From Streptomyces sp. NBC_00223 (GTDB taxonomy: Bacteria > Actinomycetota > Actinomycetes > Streptomycetales > Streptomycetaceae), in contig NZ_CP108109.1 of NCBI RefSeq assembly GCF_036199905.1, positions 5,827,501-5,891,500 of the forward strand: a DNA stretch of 64,000 nt. Direction: 5' to 3'. Positions 43,595 to 53,005 of this stretch are shown here, piece by piece. How positions within the stretch are numbered: the stretch's first letter is position 1; every line of letters starts with the position of its first letter. Position numbers and translations under genes: made by a program. The notes under the pieces were generated by a model. That model was given only the letters and a program-made list of their open reading frames with translations. It was not told where the DNA came from and ran no database searches.

Positions 43595-44557
43595 ATGCGG
43601 GCCGCCCCGGAACGCCCGCGGCCCGACCGGCTCGCCCCCGGCTACTACACCGCGGTCCGCCTGCCCCCGGACCTGGCAGGCTCGCCCGCGGTCCCCGACA
43701 CGCTGCCCGCCGGCTCACCGGCCAAGGTGGGCATTCTCGATCTGGCCTTCGCGGTGCGGGGAGGGCGCACCGAACTGGTCGAGCGGTACCAGAAGACGCC
43801 GTTGCAGATCATGCGGCCGCTGTGGATCGACCCCGCGCTGCCGGGTATGGCCTACGTCTATCTGATGTCCACGGGCGGCGGGATCGTCCAGGCCGACCGC
43901 TACCGGATGGACTTCCGCTGCGGTCCCGGCACCCAGGTGCATCTGACCAGTCAGGCGGCCGCCAAGGTGCTCCGGACGGAGTACGACTACGCCACGCAGC
44001 TCGTCCATCTGACCGCGGGGACCGGCAGCTATGTGGAGTATCTGCCCGATCCGCTGATCCCGTTCAAGGACTCCCGGTTCTACCAGCGGACCGAGGTCAC
44101 GGTGGCCCCCGGCGCGACCGTCCTGCTCGGGGACACCGTCACCGCGGGCCGGCTCGCCCGCGGTGAGCGCCACGAGTACCGGGCCCTCGCCATCGATCTG
44201 CACGTGGCCCGGCCCGACGGCACCCTGCTCGCCGTCGACACCCTCCGCCTGATGCCCGGCACGGCGGGCCCCGGACCCGGCGGCGGGCCCGCGGTCTTCG
44301 CCGGCGCCGACCACGTCTCCTCGTTCTTCGTGATCACCGACCGCAGGCCCGCCGCGGAGATCGCCGACACCCTGCACGAGGCGCTGGCGGGCCTCGGGGT
44401 CCTGTACGGGGCCAGCGTGCTGCCGCGGGACTGCGGCGCGTGGGTCCGGATCCTGGACAGCGACCCGGTCCGGGTCGCCGCCGCCCGTACCGCCGCGTGG
44501 CACCGCGTGCGTGAACTCCTCACCGGCCTTCCGGCTCCCGACCTGCGCAAGGCGTAG
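43595..44557 (+). CDS. ureD: Urease accessory protein UreD
   Basis: A 320-residue UreD/UreH scaffold protein, with the family segments YLMSTGGGIVQADRYRMDF and TSQAAAKVLRTEYDYATQ. It starts one base after the ureG stop and completes the urease maturation set. A GPGPGGG insertion lies at about residues 228-234. Confidence 0.93.
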   Translation: MRAAPERPRPDRLAPGYYTAVRLPPDLAGSPAVPDTLPAGSPAKVGILDLAFAVRGGRTELVERYQKTPLQIMRPLWIDPALPGMAYVYLMSTGGGIVQADRYRMDFRCGPGTQVHLTSQAAAKVLRTEYDYATQLVHLTAGTGSYVEYLPDPLIPFKDSRFYQRTEVTVAPGATVLLGDTVTAGRLARGERHEYRALAIDLHVARPDGTLLAVDTLRLMPGTAGPGPGGGPAVFAGADHVSSFFVITDRRPAAEIADTLHEALAGLGVLYGASVLPRDCGAWVRILDSDPVRVAAARTAAWHRVRELLTGLPAPDLRKA

Positions 44558-44628
44558 CCCGTGAACCCGGTCCGTACGCGACCCGCACCCGACCTTCCCG
44601 CACCCCCATTCCTGTGAGGTCTCCCGCC

Positions 44629-45978
44629 GTGAACGCCGTCTTCGCGCCGATGCCCCCCGCGTACGACTCCGGTGACACCGCCTGGCTGCTGACCTCCGCC
44701 GCCATGGTGCTGCTGATGACGCCGGGTCTGGCCTTCTTCTACGGCGGCATGGTGCGCACCCGGCACATCCTGATGATGATCAAGATGAGCTTCGCCGCGC
44801 TCGCCTTCGGCACGCTCGTCTGGTGGGTGGCCGGATACACCCTGGCGTTCGGGCCGGACATCGGTGGTGCCGGACTTCTCGGCAACCTCGACCACGCGTT
44901 CATGCGGGGCATCGGGCTGACCACGCTGTCCGGGCACATCCCCACCTATATCTTCAGCACCTTCCAGATGGGCTTCGCGATCATCACGGTCGCCCTGATC
45001 AGCGGCTCCATCGCCGACCGGGCCACCATGAAGGGCTGGCTCGTCTTCGTCGTCCTGTGGCTGCTGATCGTCTACGTGCCCCTCGCCCACTGGGTGTTCG
45101 ACCGGGACGGCTGGATCGTGCGGCACCTGGGCGCGCTGGACTTCGCGGGCGGTCTGCCGGTGGAGCTCAACTCCGGGGTCTCCGGTCTCGCGGTGGCGCT
45201 GGTGCTGCGCGCCCCGCGCGACTTCGCCCGCCGCGAGGAGCGGCCCAACAACATCCCGCTCCTGGTGATCGGGGTCGCGCTGCTCTGGTTCGGCTGGTTC
45301 GGCTTCAACTCCGGCTCGGCGCTGACCGACCAGGGCAACGCGGCCGCCGCGTTCCTCAACACCCAGCTGGGCGCCGCGGGGGCGATGGTCACCTGGCCGC
45401 TGGTCGAGAAGTGGCGCACGGGCAGGGTCACCACCGTGGGCGTCGTGTCCGGCGCGGTCGCGGGCATGGTCGCGATCACCCCCGCCTGCGGTGAGATCAA
45501 CACCCTGGGCGCCGTCGTCACCGGTCTGGTGGTGGGCGCGGTGTGCGCCTTCGCCATCACCCTGAAGTTCCGTTTCAACGTCGACGACACACTCGACGTG
45601 GTCGGCGTGCACGGGGTCGGCGGCCTGATCGGCCTGATCATGGTGGGGCTGTTCGCCACGGCACGGATCAGCGGCAAGAAGGGCCTCTTCTACGACGGCG
45701 GCTGGGGACTGCTGGGCCGTCAGCTCGTGGCGATTGTCTCCGTCATCGCGTTCTCCTTCGTCCTCAGCTGGCTGATCGCGAAGGCGGTCGACCTGACCGT
45801 CGGGTTCCGCTCGGAGGAGGAGTACGGCAGCGTGCCCGGAGCGGACCGGGAGCGGGCGTACGACTTCCAGACCGCCGAGCGGCTGGGCGCCCTCGTCTCC
45901 GGCAAGCCGGTCGGCAGCGACGACGAACTGGTCCGGCAGATCGCGACCCTGCTGCGGGCCCGCAGGGACGCCGGATAG
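44629..45978 (+). CDS. amt: Ammonium transporter Amt
   Basis: A 449-residue Amt/Mep channel with about 11 membrane helices. Signature segments are LVWWVAGYTLAFG, WLLIVYVPLAHWVF, FGWFGFNSGSAL and the pore-lining DVVGVHGVGGLIG with a conserved His. GTG 44629 is preferred because GAGGT lies eight bases upstream; GTG 44614 is possible. It lies 71 bp after ureD in the same direction and likely handles ammonium produced by urease. No P-II gene follows. Confidence 0.93.
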   Translation: MNAVFAPMPPAYDSGDTAWLLTSAAMVLLMTPGLAFFYGGMVRTRHILMMIKMSFAALAFGTLVWWVAGYTLAFGPDIGGAGLLGNLDHAFMRGIGLTTLSGHIPTYIFSTFQMGFAIITVALISGSIADRATMKGWLVFVVLWLLIVYVPLAHWVFDRDGWIVRHLGALDFAGGLPVELNSGVSGLAVALVLRAPRDFARREERPNNIPLLVIGVALLWFGWFGFNSGSALTDQGNAAAAFLNTQLGAAGAMVTWPLVEKWRTGRVTTVGVVSGAVAGMVAITPACGEINTLGAVVTGLVVGAVCAFAITLKFRFNVDDTLDVVGVHGVGGLIGLIMVGLFATARISGKKGLFYDGGWGLLGRQLVAIVSVIAFSFVLSWLIAKAVDLTVGFRSEEEYGSVPGADRERAYDFQTAERLGALVSGKPVGSDDELVRQIATLLRARRDAG

Positions 45979-46020
45979 CCGCCCGCGGCCGTGGGACACC
46001 GGCGTCCGGGCTCGCCCGGG

Positions 46021-46938
46021 TCACCGGACACGGCGCTTGCGGGACGATTCCGGTTTGACGTTGTCCCAGCTCTCCCCGCCGGCCACCGCGGGCGACCGGG
46101 TCAGGCCGACGATGCCCGCAGCCATGAGGACGACGCCCCCGGCCTCGGGCAGCAGACGCAGTCCCACGGAGACGCTCTCCCCGAACAGCACGACGCCGAG
46201 GGCCACGCTGATCAGAGCGTCGCCCAGGGTCAGGGCGGGCTGGGAAGCGGCGAGGGTGCCCGCCTTGAGCGTCCACTGGAGCAGCAGCACACTCACCAGG
46301 CCGGTGAACGCGCCCGCGTAGGTGTGCCAGGTGGACAGGACCGCGGACAGCCCGTCAGGGAAACGCCCGGTCACTTCCTTGATGAGCGCGGCCGTGACCG
46401 CGAAGCAGGCGGCCGTCGCCGTACCGAGCGTGGCGGCCCGTACGGGTCCCGGTCCGCGCAGGCGGTTGGCGGCGTAGAGCAGGAAGCCGACCGCCAGCGC
46501 CAGGAGCCCTCCCACGACGAGCCAGCGCCAGTCGGCGGCCCGGTCGCCGCCGTGGGAGGGGGACGCGGCGATCAGGAAGACCGCGAGCCCGGTGGCGAGC
46601 ATCACGAAGGACAACCAGGTCACGACGCCGGGCCGGTGACGGAACACCACGGCCGCGATGAGCAGCGTGAACAGCAGTTCGGTGGCCAGCAGGGGCTGCA
46701 CCACCGACAGCTGCCCGGAGTCCAGGGCGATGACCTGGAAGACCGCGGAGAGCACCATGGCCGCCGCCCCCGCCCACCAGTACCCCCGGTGCAGGAGTTC
46801 CCCCAGCCGGGCGGCCGCCGCTCTGACGCCGCGGCCGGAGACACCGTCCGGCTCGACGGCGGCCCGGCGCTGGAGCACCGACGCCGCCGCGTTGGACAGC
46901 GCGGAGAACAGGGCCATGACGACGGTGAGCACATTCAT
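46021..46938 (-). CDS. DMT superfamily transporter (NIPA/EamA-like), copy 1
   Basis: A 305-residue membrane protein with about nine to ten helices, beginning MNVLTVVMALFSALSNAAASVLQRRAA. Such proteins occur widely in actinobacteria as DMT-family or NIPA-like magnesium transporters; the substrate is unknown. The C-terminal tail is basic (ESSRKRRVR). It shares overall organisation with the protein at 50381-51283 (QPLLATELLF versus EPLLTTNLLF), so the two are paralogues. Confidence 0.8.
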   Translation of the reverse strand: MNVLTVVMALFSALSNAAASVLQRRAAVEPDGVSGRGVRAAAARLGELLHRGYWWAGAAAMVLSAVFQVIALDSGQLSVVQPLLATELLFTLLIAAVVFRHRPGVVTWLSFVMLATGLAVFLIAASPSHGGDRAADWRWLVVGGLLALAVGFLLYAANRLRGPGPVRAATLGTATAACFAVTAALIKEVTGRFPDGLSAVLSTWHTYAGAFTGLVSVLLLQWTLKAGTLAASQPALTLGDALISVALGVVLFGESVSVGLRLLPEAGGVVLMAAGIVGLTRSPAVAGGESWDNVKPESSRKRRVR

Positions 46939-47011
46939 GTGGATCCCTGTCGTTCACCGGGTCCCGGCGGGCGCCCACGCGCACCGGATGGGCGGGCAGG
47001 AGAAAGGAGAC

Positions 47012-47034
47012 ATATCCTCCCGAAGGGGGTGTAT
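47012..47034. promoter_or_regulatory. Imperfect inverted repeat in the 354-bp divergent gap
   Basis: ATATCCTCCC and GGGGGTGTAT (7 of 10 positions paired) flank GAA in the divergent gap 46939-47292. The pattern of AT flanks around G/C tracts resembles operators of metal-sensing CsoR/RcnR-type regulators, but the match is imperfect. No other feature is evident in the gap. Confidence 0.3.
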
Positions 47035-47292
47035 AAACCTTTGAGGACCGGCTACGCACGACGGGTGGATACCGGCCCGCGCCCGTTTGACGGCAGGCCC
47101 TGCGGATACCTGTTGGCTCATCGCGAGATACGAGGTGCCCATGCCGCCCGCCTGCCTTCGCCCGTGCCCGCACATCACGGCCCCCTGCCCCGGCCCGTAC
47201 CCGTACCCCTGCCTCCGTCTCTCCCCCTGCGCCGGTCCGTCCGCCTCGGCGTCCGTACCCACCGCCCTCGCCGAGCCCGGGTGGCGGGCGCC

Positions 47293-48384
47293 GTGAGCCG
47301 TCTGCTGGTCCTCGGCGCGAGCATGGGGTCGGGTCACGACGCGGTGGCCGACGAGCTGTCCCGGCGGCTGCGCGACGCCGGGCACGAGGCCGTGCACGCC
47401 GACGTACTGGACCTGCTGCCCGGGAGCATCGGGGCCGGTGTGCGCGGCTTCTACCGCTCGGCGATCCGGCATGTCCCCGTGGTGTACGCGGGGATCTACG
47501 CGGCGTTCTTCCGGGCCGGCGGCGGCCCCCGGCCGGGCAGCGCGCCGCTCGCGGCGCTCGCCGAGGACCGGTTGCGGGCGGAGGTGGCGGGCCGGGGCGC
47601 CGACGCGGTCGTCGCCGTCTTCCACCTCGCCGCCCAGCTGACCGGCCGGATGCGCGCCCGCGGGCGGCTCACGGTCCCCAGCGCGGTGGTCATCACCGAC
47701 TTCGCCGTCCACCGGCAGTGGCTGCACCGGGGGAACGACCTCACCTTGTGCCTCACCCCGCGGATCGCCCGGGACGTGGGGCGCCGCCTGGGCCGACCCG
47801 CCGCGGTGTGCGGCCCGCTGCTGCCCGACCGCTTCCACCCGCACCCGGACGGCGAGGCGTACTGGCGGCAACGGCTCGCGGCGGCCGACGGGCGCCCGCC
47901 CGTACTGCTGGCCACGGGGGCGTGGGGGGTGGGAAGCCGCCTGGAGGAGACGGCCGGGCTGCTGTCCGGCGCGGGCTTTCTGCCGGTCGCGCTGTGCGGG
48001 CGGAACGACCGGCTGCGCCGCCGGCTGTCGAAGGTGCCGGACACGGTCGCCCTGGGGTGGGTCGACGACATGCCGGGCCTGATGGCGGCCGCCGCCGCAC
48101 TGGTCGACAACGCCGCGGGACAGACGGCGCTCGAAGCGCTCGCCGTCGGCCTCCCCGTCATCGGCTACCGTCCCATCCCCGGCCACGGCGTCGAGGGCGT
48201 ACGCGCGATGGCGGCGCTCGGCCTGACCGAGTACGCCGCGGACTCCTGGCAACTGGTGCAGTCCCTGGACCGGATCACCTCCGGCGATCCGGTGCGCGAG
48301 CGGCTCACCCGGGCCGGGCGCGGCCTCTTCCGGGGCGATGTCGTACGCCCGCTGGAGCGGCTCGCCGCCGGGGCGGAGGTCTGA
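47293..48384 (+). CDS. MGDG-synthase/MurG-type glycosyltransferase
   Basis: A 363-residue GT28-like glycosyltransferase. The N-terminus RLLVLGASMGSGHDAVADELSRRL is the acceptor-side glycine-rich motif of the monogalactosyldiacylglycerol-synthase family, and the C-terminal half has the nucleotide-sugar site VALGWVDDMPGLMAAAAALVDNAAGQTALEA. It probably glycosylates a lipid at the membrane. GTG 47293 is used; GTG 47281 four codons upstream is equally in frame and neither has a strong ribosome-binding site. The neighbouring deacetylase, SDR and DMT genes suggest a cell-envelope locus. Confidence 0.82.
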   Translation: MSRLLVLGASMGSGHDAVADELSRRLRDAGHEAVHADVLDLLPGSIGAGVRGFYRSAIRHVPVVYAGIYAAFFRAGGGPRPGSAPLAALAEDRLRAEVAGRGADAVVAVFHLAAQLTGRMRARGRLTVPSAVVITDFAVHRQWLHRGNDLTLCLTPRIARDVGRRLGRPAAVCGPLLPDRFHPHPDGEAYWRQRLAAADGRPPVLLATGAWGVGSRLEETAGLLSGAGFLPVALCGRNDRLRRRLSKVPDTVALGWVDDMPGLMAAAAALVDNAAGQTALEALAVGLPVIGYRPIPGHGVEGVRAMAALGLTEYAADSWQLVQSLDRITSGDPVRERLTRAGRGLFRGDVVRPLERLAAGAEV

Positions 48385-48399
48385 CGGCCGCTCAGGCGC

Positions 48400-49161
48400 T
48401 CAGGTGTGCAGGGCCCGGCGGCACGCGACGCTGTGCTCGCCGAGCGGCCCGACCGTCAGGCCGTCGGTCCGGCAGGAGGCCACCAGGGCGGGCAGCGCGG
48501 CCAGTGCCGCCCGCCAGCAGCCCGGTGCCGCCTGGCGGTCGGTGTCGTGCAGCAGCACCGTGCCGCCGCCCCGCAGGTCCTTGAGCACGGTGGCCAGGAC
48601 GGACCCCGCCGTGGCGTGAGCGGTCCAGTCGCGGCCCCAGGCGGTCCACAGGACCGGGCGCAGCCCGGTGCGGCGGGCGGCCCACAGCCGGTCCCCGGTC
48701 AGAATGCCGTACGGGGGCCGGTACCAGGTCGGAGCGGCGCCCGACACCTCCGCCACCGCGTGCGCGGCCCGCGCCAGCAGCCGCGCCTCCCTCACCGGCG
48801 ACGGCCACCAGGGGCGGTTGTGCGTCCAGCCGTGGACCGCCAGTTCGTGGCCGCGCCGGACGATGTCCTGGCTCAGCCGGCGGTGGGCGCGCACCTGTTC
48901 GCCGAGAACGAAGAACGTGGCCCGGACCCCCAGTTCGTCCAGCGCGTCCAGAAAGGCGGGCGTGGAGCGGGGATCGGGCCCGTCGTCGAAGGTGAGCGCC
49001 ACATGGCCGGTGCTGCCGGCGCCCGCCAGGGACGGCAGCAGGGCGCGTCGCGGGCCGGCGAGCCAGGTCCCGGCCGGCCCGGCGTGGGCCGCGACAGCGA
49101 GCGCCGGGACGGCGGCGACGGCCGCGGCGAGCGCACGGCCGCGGTGGACACCGTCCGGCAT
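48400..49161 (-). CDS. Polysaccharide deacetylase (NodB homology, CE4)
   Basis: A 253-residue protein with a short hydrophobic N-terminus (ALAAAVAAVPALAVAA, signal or anchor) and the NodB fold: metal motif TFDDGPDP and the H-x(3-4)-H segment HGWTHNRPWW, then WYRPPYG and LLHDTD. It removes acetyl groups from cell-wall or other polysaccharides. ATG 49161 follows AAGGGAG. It converges with the glycosyltransferase gene, the stops being only 15 bp apart. Confidence 0.88.
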   Translation of the reverse strand: MPDGVHRGRALAAAVAAVPALAVAAHAGPAGTWLAGPRRALLPSLAGAGSTGHVALTFDDGPDPRSTPAFLDALDELGVRATFFVLGEQVRAHRRLSQDIVRRGHELAVHGWTHNRPWWPSPVREARLLARAAHAVAEVSGAAPTWYRPPYGILTGDRLWAARRTGLRPVLWTAWGRDWTAHATAGSVLATVLKDLRGGGTVLLHDTDRQAAPGCWRAALAALPALVASCRTDGLTVGPLGEHSVACRRALHT

Positions 49162-49238
49162 GCGTGGCTCCCTTCTCGTGCGGTCGGGTTCCCCCGTACG
49201 TCCGTGGGTTCCCCCGTCCGGCCGCGGGCCCGACCGGC

Positions 49239-50045
49239 TCAGCCGAAGCGAGCGGCCAGACGCCGGTACGAGGCGGGCGCCAGGACGCGGATCCCGGTCG
49301 CCACGCGGAGCCATCCGGGCACGAACACCTCGTCGTGCTCCCGGCGCACCGCCTCCAGCACCGCGTCGGCCACCCGTTCGGGCGGGATCGGACGCGGCCG
49401 GGCGCGGAGGTAGGGCACGCCCCGCCGGGCGAAGAACGGAGTGTCGACCACGCCCGGCACCACGTGCGTCAGCCGTACCCCGGTCCCGGACAGCTCGTAC
49501 CGCAGCGCGTCGGCGAAGGCCCCCAGGCCCGCTTTCGCCGCGGAGTACACCGCCTCGTCCCGCACTCCGACACAGCCCGCGACCGAACCGATCAGCACCA
49601 GATGACCGCGTCGCCGCGCCACCATGTGCGGCAGGACCTGCCGGACCAGCTGCACCACCGAGACCAGGTCCACGGTGAGCACCCGGTCCACCTCCTCGCC
49701 GGGCATGGAGGTGAACGGCCCGGCCCAGCCCACGCCGGCGGCGGCGACGACCAGGTCGATGCCCTCCACCTGACCGAGCGCCCGGTCCGCCAAGTGGCGG
49801 ACGCCGTCGGGGGTCGACAGGTCGCAGGCGATCGTGACGGCGGACGTCTCGCGCGCCACGGAGTCCAGCCGTGCCCGGTCACGGCCGGCCGCCAGCAGCG
49901 TCCAGCCCTCCCGCGCCAGCCGGCGCGCGACAGCGGCCCCGATCCCGGAGGAGGCACCCGTCACCAGCGCCGCGCCCGGTGCGGCCGCGGTGCGTGACGG
50001 GAGCATGGACGGGGCCGCGTACGGATCCGCCGTGGCGCGTCCCAA
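49239..50045 (-). CDS. Short-chain dehydrogenase/reductase
   Basis: An SDR with NAD(P)-binding TGASSGIG, NAG-like VAAAGVGW and the catalytic Y-x3-K in YSAAKAG, C-terminally extended like membrane-associated SDRs. The start is taken as TTG 50045 because GGAGGAGG (50058-50051) lies five bases upstream; ATG 50006 is the alternative without a ribosome-binding site. With TTG the protein is 268 residues. It lies 77 bp upstream of the deacetylase on the same strand. Confidence 0.85.
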   Translation of the reverse strand: MGRATADPYAAPSMLPSRTAAAPGAALVTGASSGIGAAVARRLAREGWTLLAAGRDRARLDSVARETSAVTIACDLSTPDGVRHLADRALGQVEGIDLVVAAAGVGWAGPFTSMPGEEVDRVLTVDLVSVVQLVRQVLPHMVARRRGHLVLIGSVAGCVGVRDEAVYSAAKAGLGAFADALRYELSGTGVRLTHVVPGVVDTPFFARRGVPYLRARPRPIPPERVADAVLEAVRREHDEVFVPGWLRVATGIRVLAPASYRRLAARFG

Positions 50046-50380
50046 TCTGACCTCCTCCGATGGGCCCCGATACGGCGCCGGAGTCCGCCGGCCGCCCGCG
50101 GGCGGACCTGCTGCGGCCCGGCTCGCACATCCCTGCCGTCGGCGACGGCATCGACCATCGAGGGGTAGCCGCGACTCGCCGTGTTCAAACCTTCCGCACC
50201 GCCGTTCCGACGGGCGCGTACGGCCGGAAGGAGTCCGGGAGCGGGGTCTGCCCGCGCCCGGGCCGGGCGGGCGTCCGCAGGCCCGGCGATAGGCCGCACG
50301 TGTGTCTTTGCGGAACCGACCCGCCCGGGGTACGGCCGTTGACAATCCTCGGCGTGGTCGCGGCAGGAGGATGGCACACC

Positions 50381-51283
50381 GTGGTCTACCTCTTCAGCCT
50401 TCCCGCCGCGTGTCTGCTCGGCTTCGGCTTCGTGCTCCAGCAACAGGCGGCCGAACGCGAACCGCTGTCCATGATGCTGTCCTTCCGGCTCCTGCTGGAC
50501 CTGGCCCGTGTCCCGCTCTGGCTGGCGGGTATCGGCTGCATGGTCATGGGCCAGATCCTCGGGGCGCTGGCGCTGGCCCACGGCGAACTGAGCCAGGTGG
50601 AGCCGCTGCTCACCACGAACCTGCTGTTCGCGATGGCGCTGGCCCGGTGGAGGGGCGTCCAGCCGCTGGGATGGTCGGGGTGGCTGGGAGCGCTCGCCCT
50701 CAGCTGCGGAGTGGCGGCCTTCATCCTGGCGGGCCGCCCGCACGGAGGCCATGGCCACGTCGGCGCGCTGCGCCACTGGCTCGTGATCGCCTGCGTGGTG
50801 GGAACGGCGGGGCTCCTCGTCCTCGTCTCCCAGCGCCTGCGACTGCTGCGGCGTCCACCCCTGCTGGCCGCCGCGGCGGGCATCCTCTACGGCCTCCAGG
50901 ACGCCCTCACCCGGGTCTCCGGCGGGATCATCGGCGACCGGGGAATCACCGGACTGCTCGTCTCGTGGCAGCCCTGGACCGTCGTGGCCCTCGCGATCGT
51001 GGGTCTGCTCCTGGTGCAGAGCGCCTTCGAGGCCGGGCCGCTGCGCCTGTCCCTGCCGGCCCTGAGCGCGGCCGAACCCCTGAGCGGCATCGCCTGCGGC
51101 ATCGGCTTCCTCAACGACCAGCTGCGCACCACGCCCGGCGCGCTGGCCCTGCAGATGATCGGAGTCGTCGCGGCGGTCACCGGCGTCTTCGTCCTCGGGC
51201 GGCACCCGGTCATGCCCACCGGCAAGCGGCGCCCCGAAGTCCCGGTCCATCACCACCCCCACCAGGCACGGCACCGGACATGA
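50381..51283 (+). CDS. DMT superfamily transporter (NIPA/EamA-like), copy 2
   Basis: A 300-residue protein with about nine membrane helices, beginning VVYLFSLPAACLLGFGFVLQQQAAE. The C-terminus is His-rich (VHHHPHQARH), which may bind divalent metal. GTG 50381 follows GGAGG by ten bases. It is a paralogue of the protein at 46021-46938. Substrate unknown; NIPA-like proteins are linked to magnesium in eukaryotes. Confidence 0.78.
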   Translation: MVYLFSLPAACLLGFGFVLQQQAAEREPLSMMLSFRLLLDLARVPLWLAGIGCMVMGQILGALALAHGELSQVEPLLTTNLLFAMALARWRGVQPLGWSGWLGALALSCGVAAFILAGRPHGGHGHVGALRHWLVIACVVGTAGLLVLVSQRLRLLRRPPLLAAAAGILYGLQDALTRVSGGIIGDRGITGLLVSWQPWTVVALAIVGLLLVQSAFEAGPLRLSLPALSAAEPLSGIACGIGFLNDQLRTTPGALALQMIGVVAAVTGVFVLGRHPVMPTGKRRPEVPVHHHPHQARHRT

Positions 51284-51356
51284 CGTCAGAACGCGCCGCG
51301 CGCCCGGGAGCGGGGCGCGGCGTCCTGGCGGACGATGGTCCGTGGAAGGAGATCCT

Positions 51357-52739
51357 GTGGCACGTCCTTGGCCGAGGCGGCTGGCGACCGCGGCCCTGTA
51401 CGCGGTCCTGATCCTGCTGCTCGCCTTCGCGGCCACCTGGCTCGCGGTGCGGATCACGCCGCTCCAGGCCGTGTCGGCCGCCGGTCAGACGGTCCGGGTG
51501 GGTGCCGCGTCTCCGCGTCTCGGGGTGTCAGGGCCGGGGGAGCTGGAACTCTTCGGCCAGACGATCCCCACCAGGCAGCACTTCACCGGGCCCATCCGGC
51601 CACGGCTCGAACTCACCCGTATCGCCCAGGACCCGCAGGTCGCCGAGCTGCTGGAGTCCGGCGGCCACGGGAAGCTGACCCTGACCGTGGGCCGCGAACT
51701 CACATCCGGCTGGGTGCGCTACGCCCTGTGGGAGACGGCCGTGGCCGCGGGGGTCCTGCTGGTCGTACTGGCCGCGGTGACCGGGCTGCGGCGGACCTCG
51801 CCCCGCCGGACCGCCGGTGTGCTGGCCGGGGGAGTGGTGGCGGTCTGCGTGGTCAACCTGCTTGGCTTCGGCCTGCTGGCCTCCGGCACCCCGCGCGCCC
51901 TGGACCGGGTGCGCTCCCTCGACGACCTGGTCGGGCGCAGCCCGCTGGCCCCGGTCCCGCCCGCTTCGGGCCCGCGGCTGGCCCAGGTGCGCGTGGTCGT
52001 CCTGGGCGACTCCACCGCGGCCGGCACGGGCAACCGGCCGCTGCCGAAGCCCGACGCGCTCGACAAGGCGTGCGAGCGCAGCGCCGATTCCTACGCCGAG
52101 GCGCTGTCAGGGACCAACGATTGGAACGTGCTCAACCTGGCCTGCTCCGGCGCCACCGTCCGCGACGGCATCCTCGGCGTGCAGATCGTGGGCGACCATG
52201 TGGCCCCGCCCCAGCTCGCCGAGGCACAGCGCGCCACGAAGGCGCAGGCGCTCATCGTCAGCATCGGGGCGAACGACGTCGGCTGGGCGGACCTGGCCCG
52301 GCTGTGCGCCGCAGCCCCGGTGTGCGACGACCGGGCCACGAACGCGTACTTCCGCAGCAGGCTGACCCGCTTCGCCCTCGACTACCGCAAGCTGCTGGGC
52401 CAGCTCACCGCGCTGCCGCAGCACCCGGCCGTACTGATCAACGAGTACTACGACCCCTTCGGCCCGGACATCGGTTGCCTGAAACGTGAGGGGCTCACCA
52501 CGGTCAAGGTCGACGTCCTGCGTTCACGGCTGGCGGCGCTCAACACCGTGCTGGACCAGGGCGCCACGACAGCGGGCTTCCCCGTCGCGCGGCCGCGTTT
52601 CGCCGGGCACGAACTGTGCACCGGCCAGCCGTACGTCCAGGGCACGGCCGGCAAGGCCCCCCTCCACCCCACGGCGGCCGGCGAACTCGCCATCGCCCTG
52701 GCCGACCAACAGGTCCTCCTGTCCAAACTCATCCCATGA
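51357..52739 (+). CDS. Membrane-anchored SGNH/GDSL hydrolase
   Basis: A 460-residue protein with an N-terminal membrane segment (ALYAVLILLLAFAATWLAV), a second pair of helices (about 125-185) and a C-terminal SGNH hydrolase domain facing outside. The catalytic blocks are VVLGDSTAAGTG, SIGANDVGW and the His block GKAPLHPTAAGE. Esterase or lipase/acyl-hydrolase activity follows from the family. GTG 51357 follows GGAAGGA. The last 30 codons lie within a 112-bp direct repeat copied at 54771, so this 3' end may have been supplied by an inserted element. Confidence 0.87.
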   Translation: MARPWPRRLATAALYAVLILLLAFAATWLAVRITPLQAVSAAGQTVRVGAASPRLGVSGPGELELFGQTIPTRQHFTGPIRPRLELTRIAQDPQVAELLESGGHGKLTLTVGRELTSGWVRYALWETAVAAGVLLVVLAAVTGLRRTSPRRTAGVLAGGVVAVCVVNLLGFGLLASGTPRALDRVRSLDDLVGRSPLAPVPPASGPRLAQVRVVVLGDSTAAGTGNRPLPKPDALDKACERSADSYAEALSGTNDWNVLNLACSGATVRDGILGVQIVGDHVAPPQLAEAQRATKAQALIVSIGANDVGWADLARLCAAAPVCDDRATNAYFRSRLTRFALDYRKLLGQLTALPQHPAVLINEYYDPFGPDIGCLKREGLTTVKVDVLRSRLAALNTVLDQGATTAGFPVARPRFAGHELCTGQPYVQGTAGKAPLHPTAAGELAIALADQQVLLSKLIP

Positions 52740-52752
52740 CCGGCGTACTTGG
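52641..52752. repeat. 112-bp direct repeat, left copy (att-like)
   Basis: Bases 52641-52730 match 54771-54860 perfectly. The next ten contain three differences (ATCCCATGAC versus GTCCCGTAAC), and 52741-52752 match again, giving 109 of 112 identities. The repeat covers the last 30 codons of the SGNH gene, including the catalytic His block, and 13 bases beyond the stop. The arrangement resembles attL/attR from insertion into the 3' end of a protein gene with the reading frame restored. Confidence 0.85.
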
Positions 52753-52786
52753 AGCTTCCGGGGGCTCGCAAGCACCCGGCCCCGGC

Positions 52787-53005
52787 TCAGCGATGTGACT
52801 CCAGGTACGGCGCCAGATGGTGCAGGCGGGTGTGACAGTCGGGATGCGAGGCCAGAAGCTTGCCCAGCGGACCAGGTCGGCCGTCGTGAGCTTGGATGAC
52901 CGTACCGAAAGCACCCGCGTCGCCGCGCGCGGAAAAGGCGGCGGCCATCATCCAACTCCCCAGGTTCGCAGCTGCTTTGGCCTCTTCTGCGGGACCGCAC
53001 GCCCT
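52787..53005 (-). pseudogene. C-terminal fragment of a protein, possibly an M48-type peptidase
   Basis: A minus-strand frame of 72 codons with no suitable start encodes AEEAKAAANLGSWMMAAAF and later GPLGKLLASHPDCHTRLHHL before a stop. The LASHP-x(3)-RLxxL ending resembles the C-terminal tail of HtpX/M48 metallopeptidases. The 5' part of any such gene is missing, so this is probably a remnant inside or at the edge of the inserted segment. Assignment is tentative. Confidence 0.35.
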
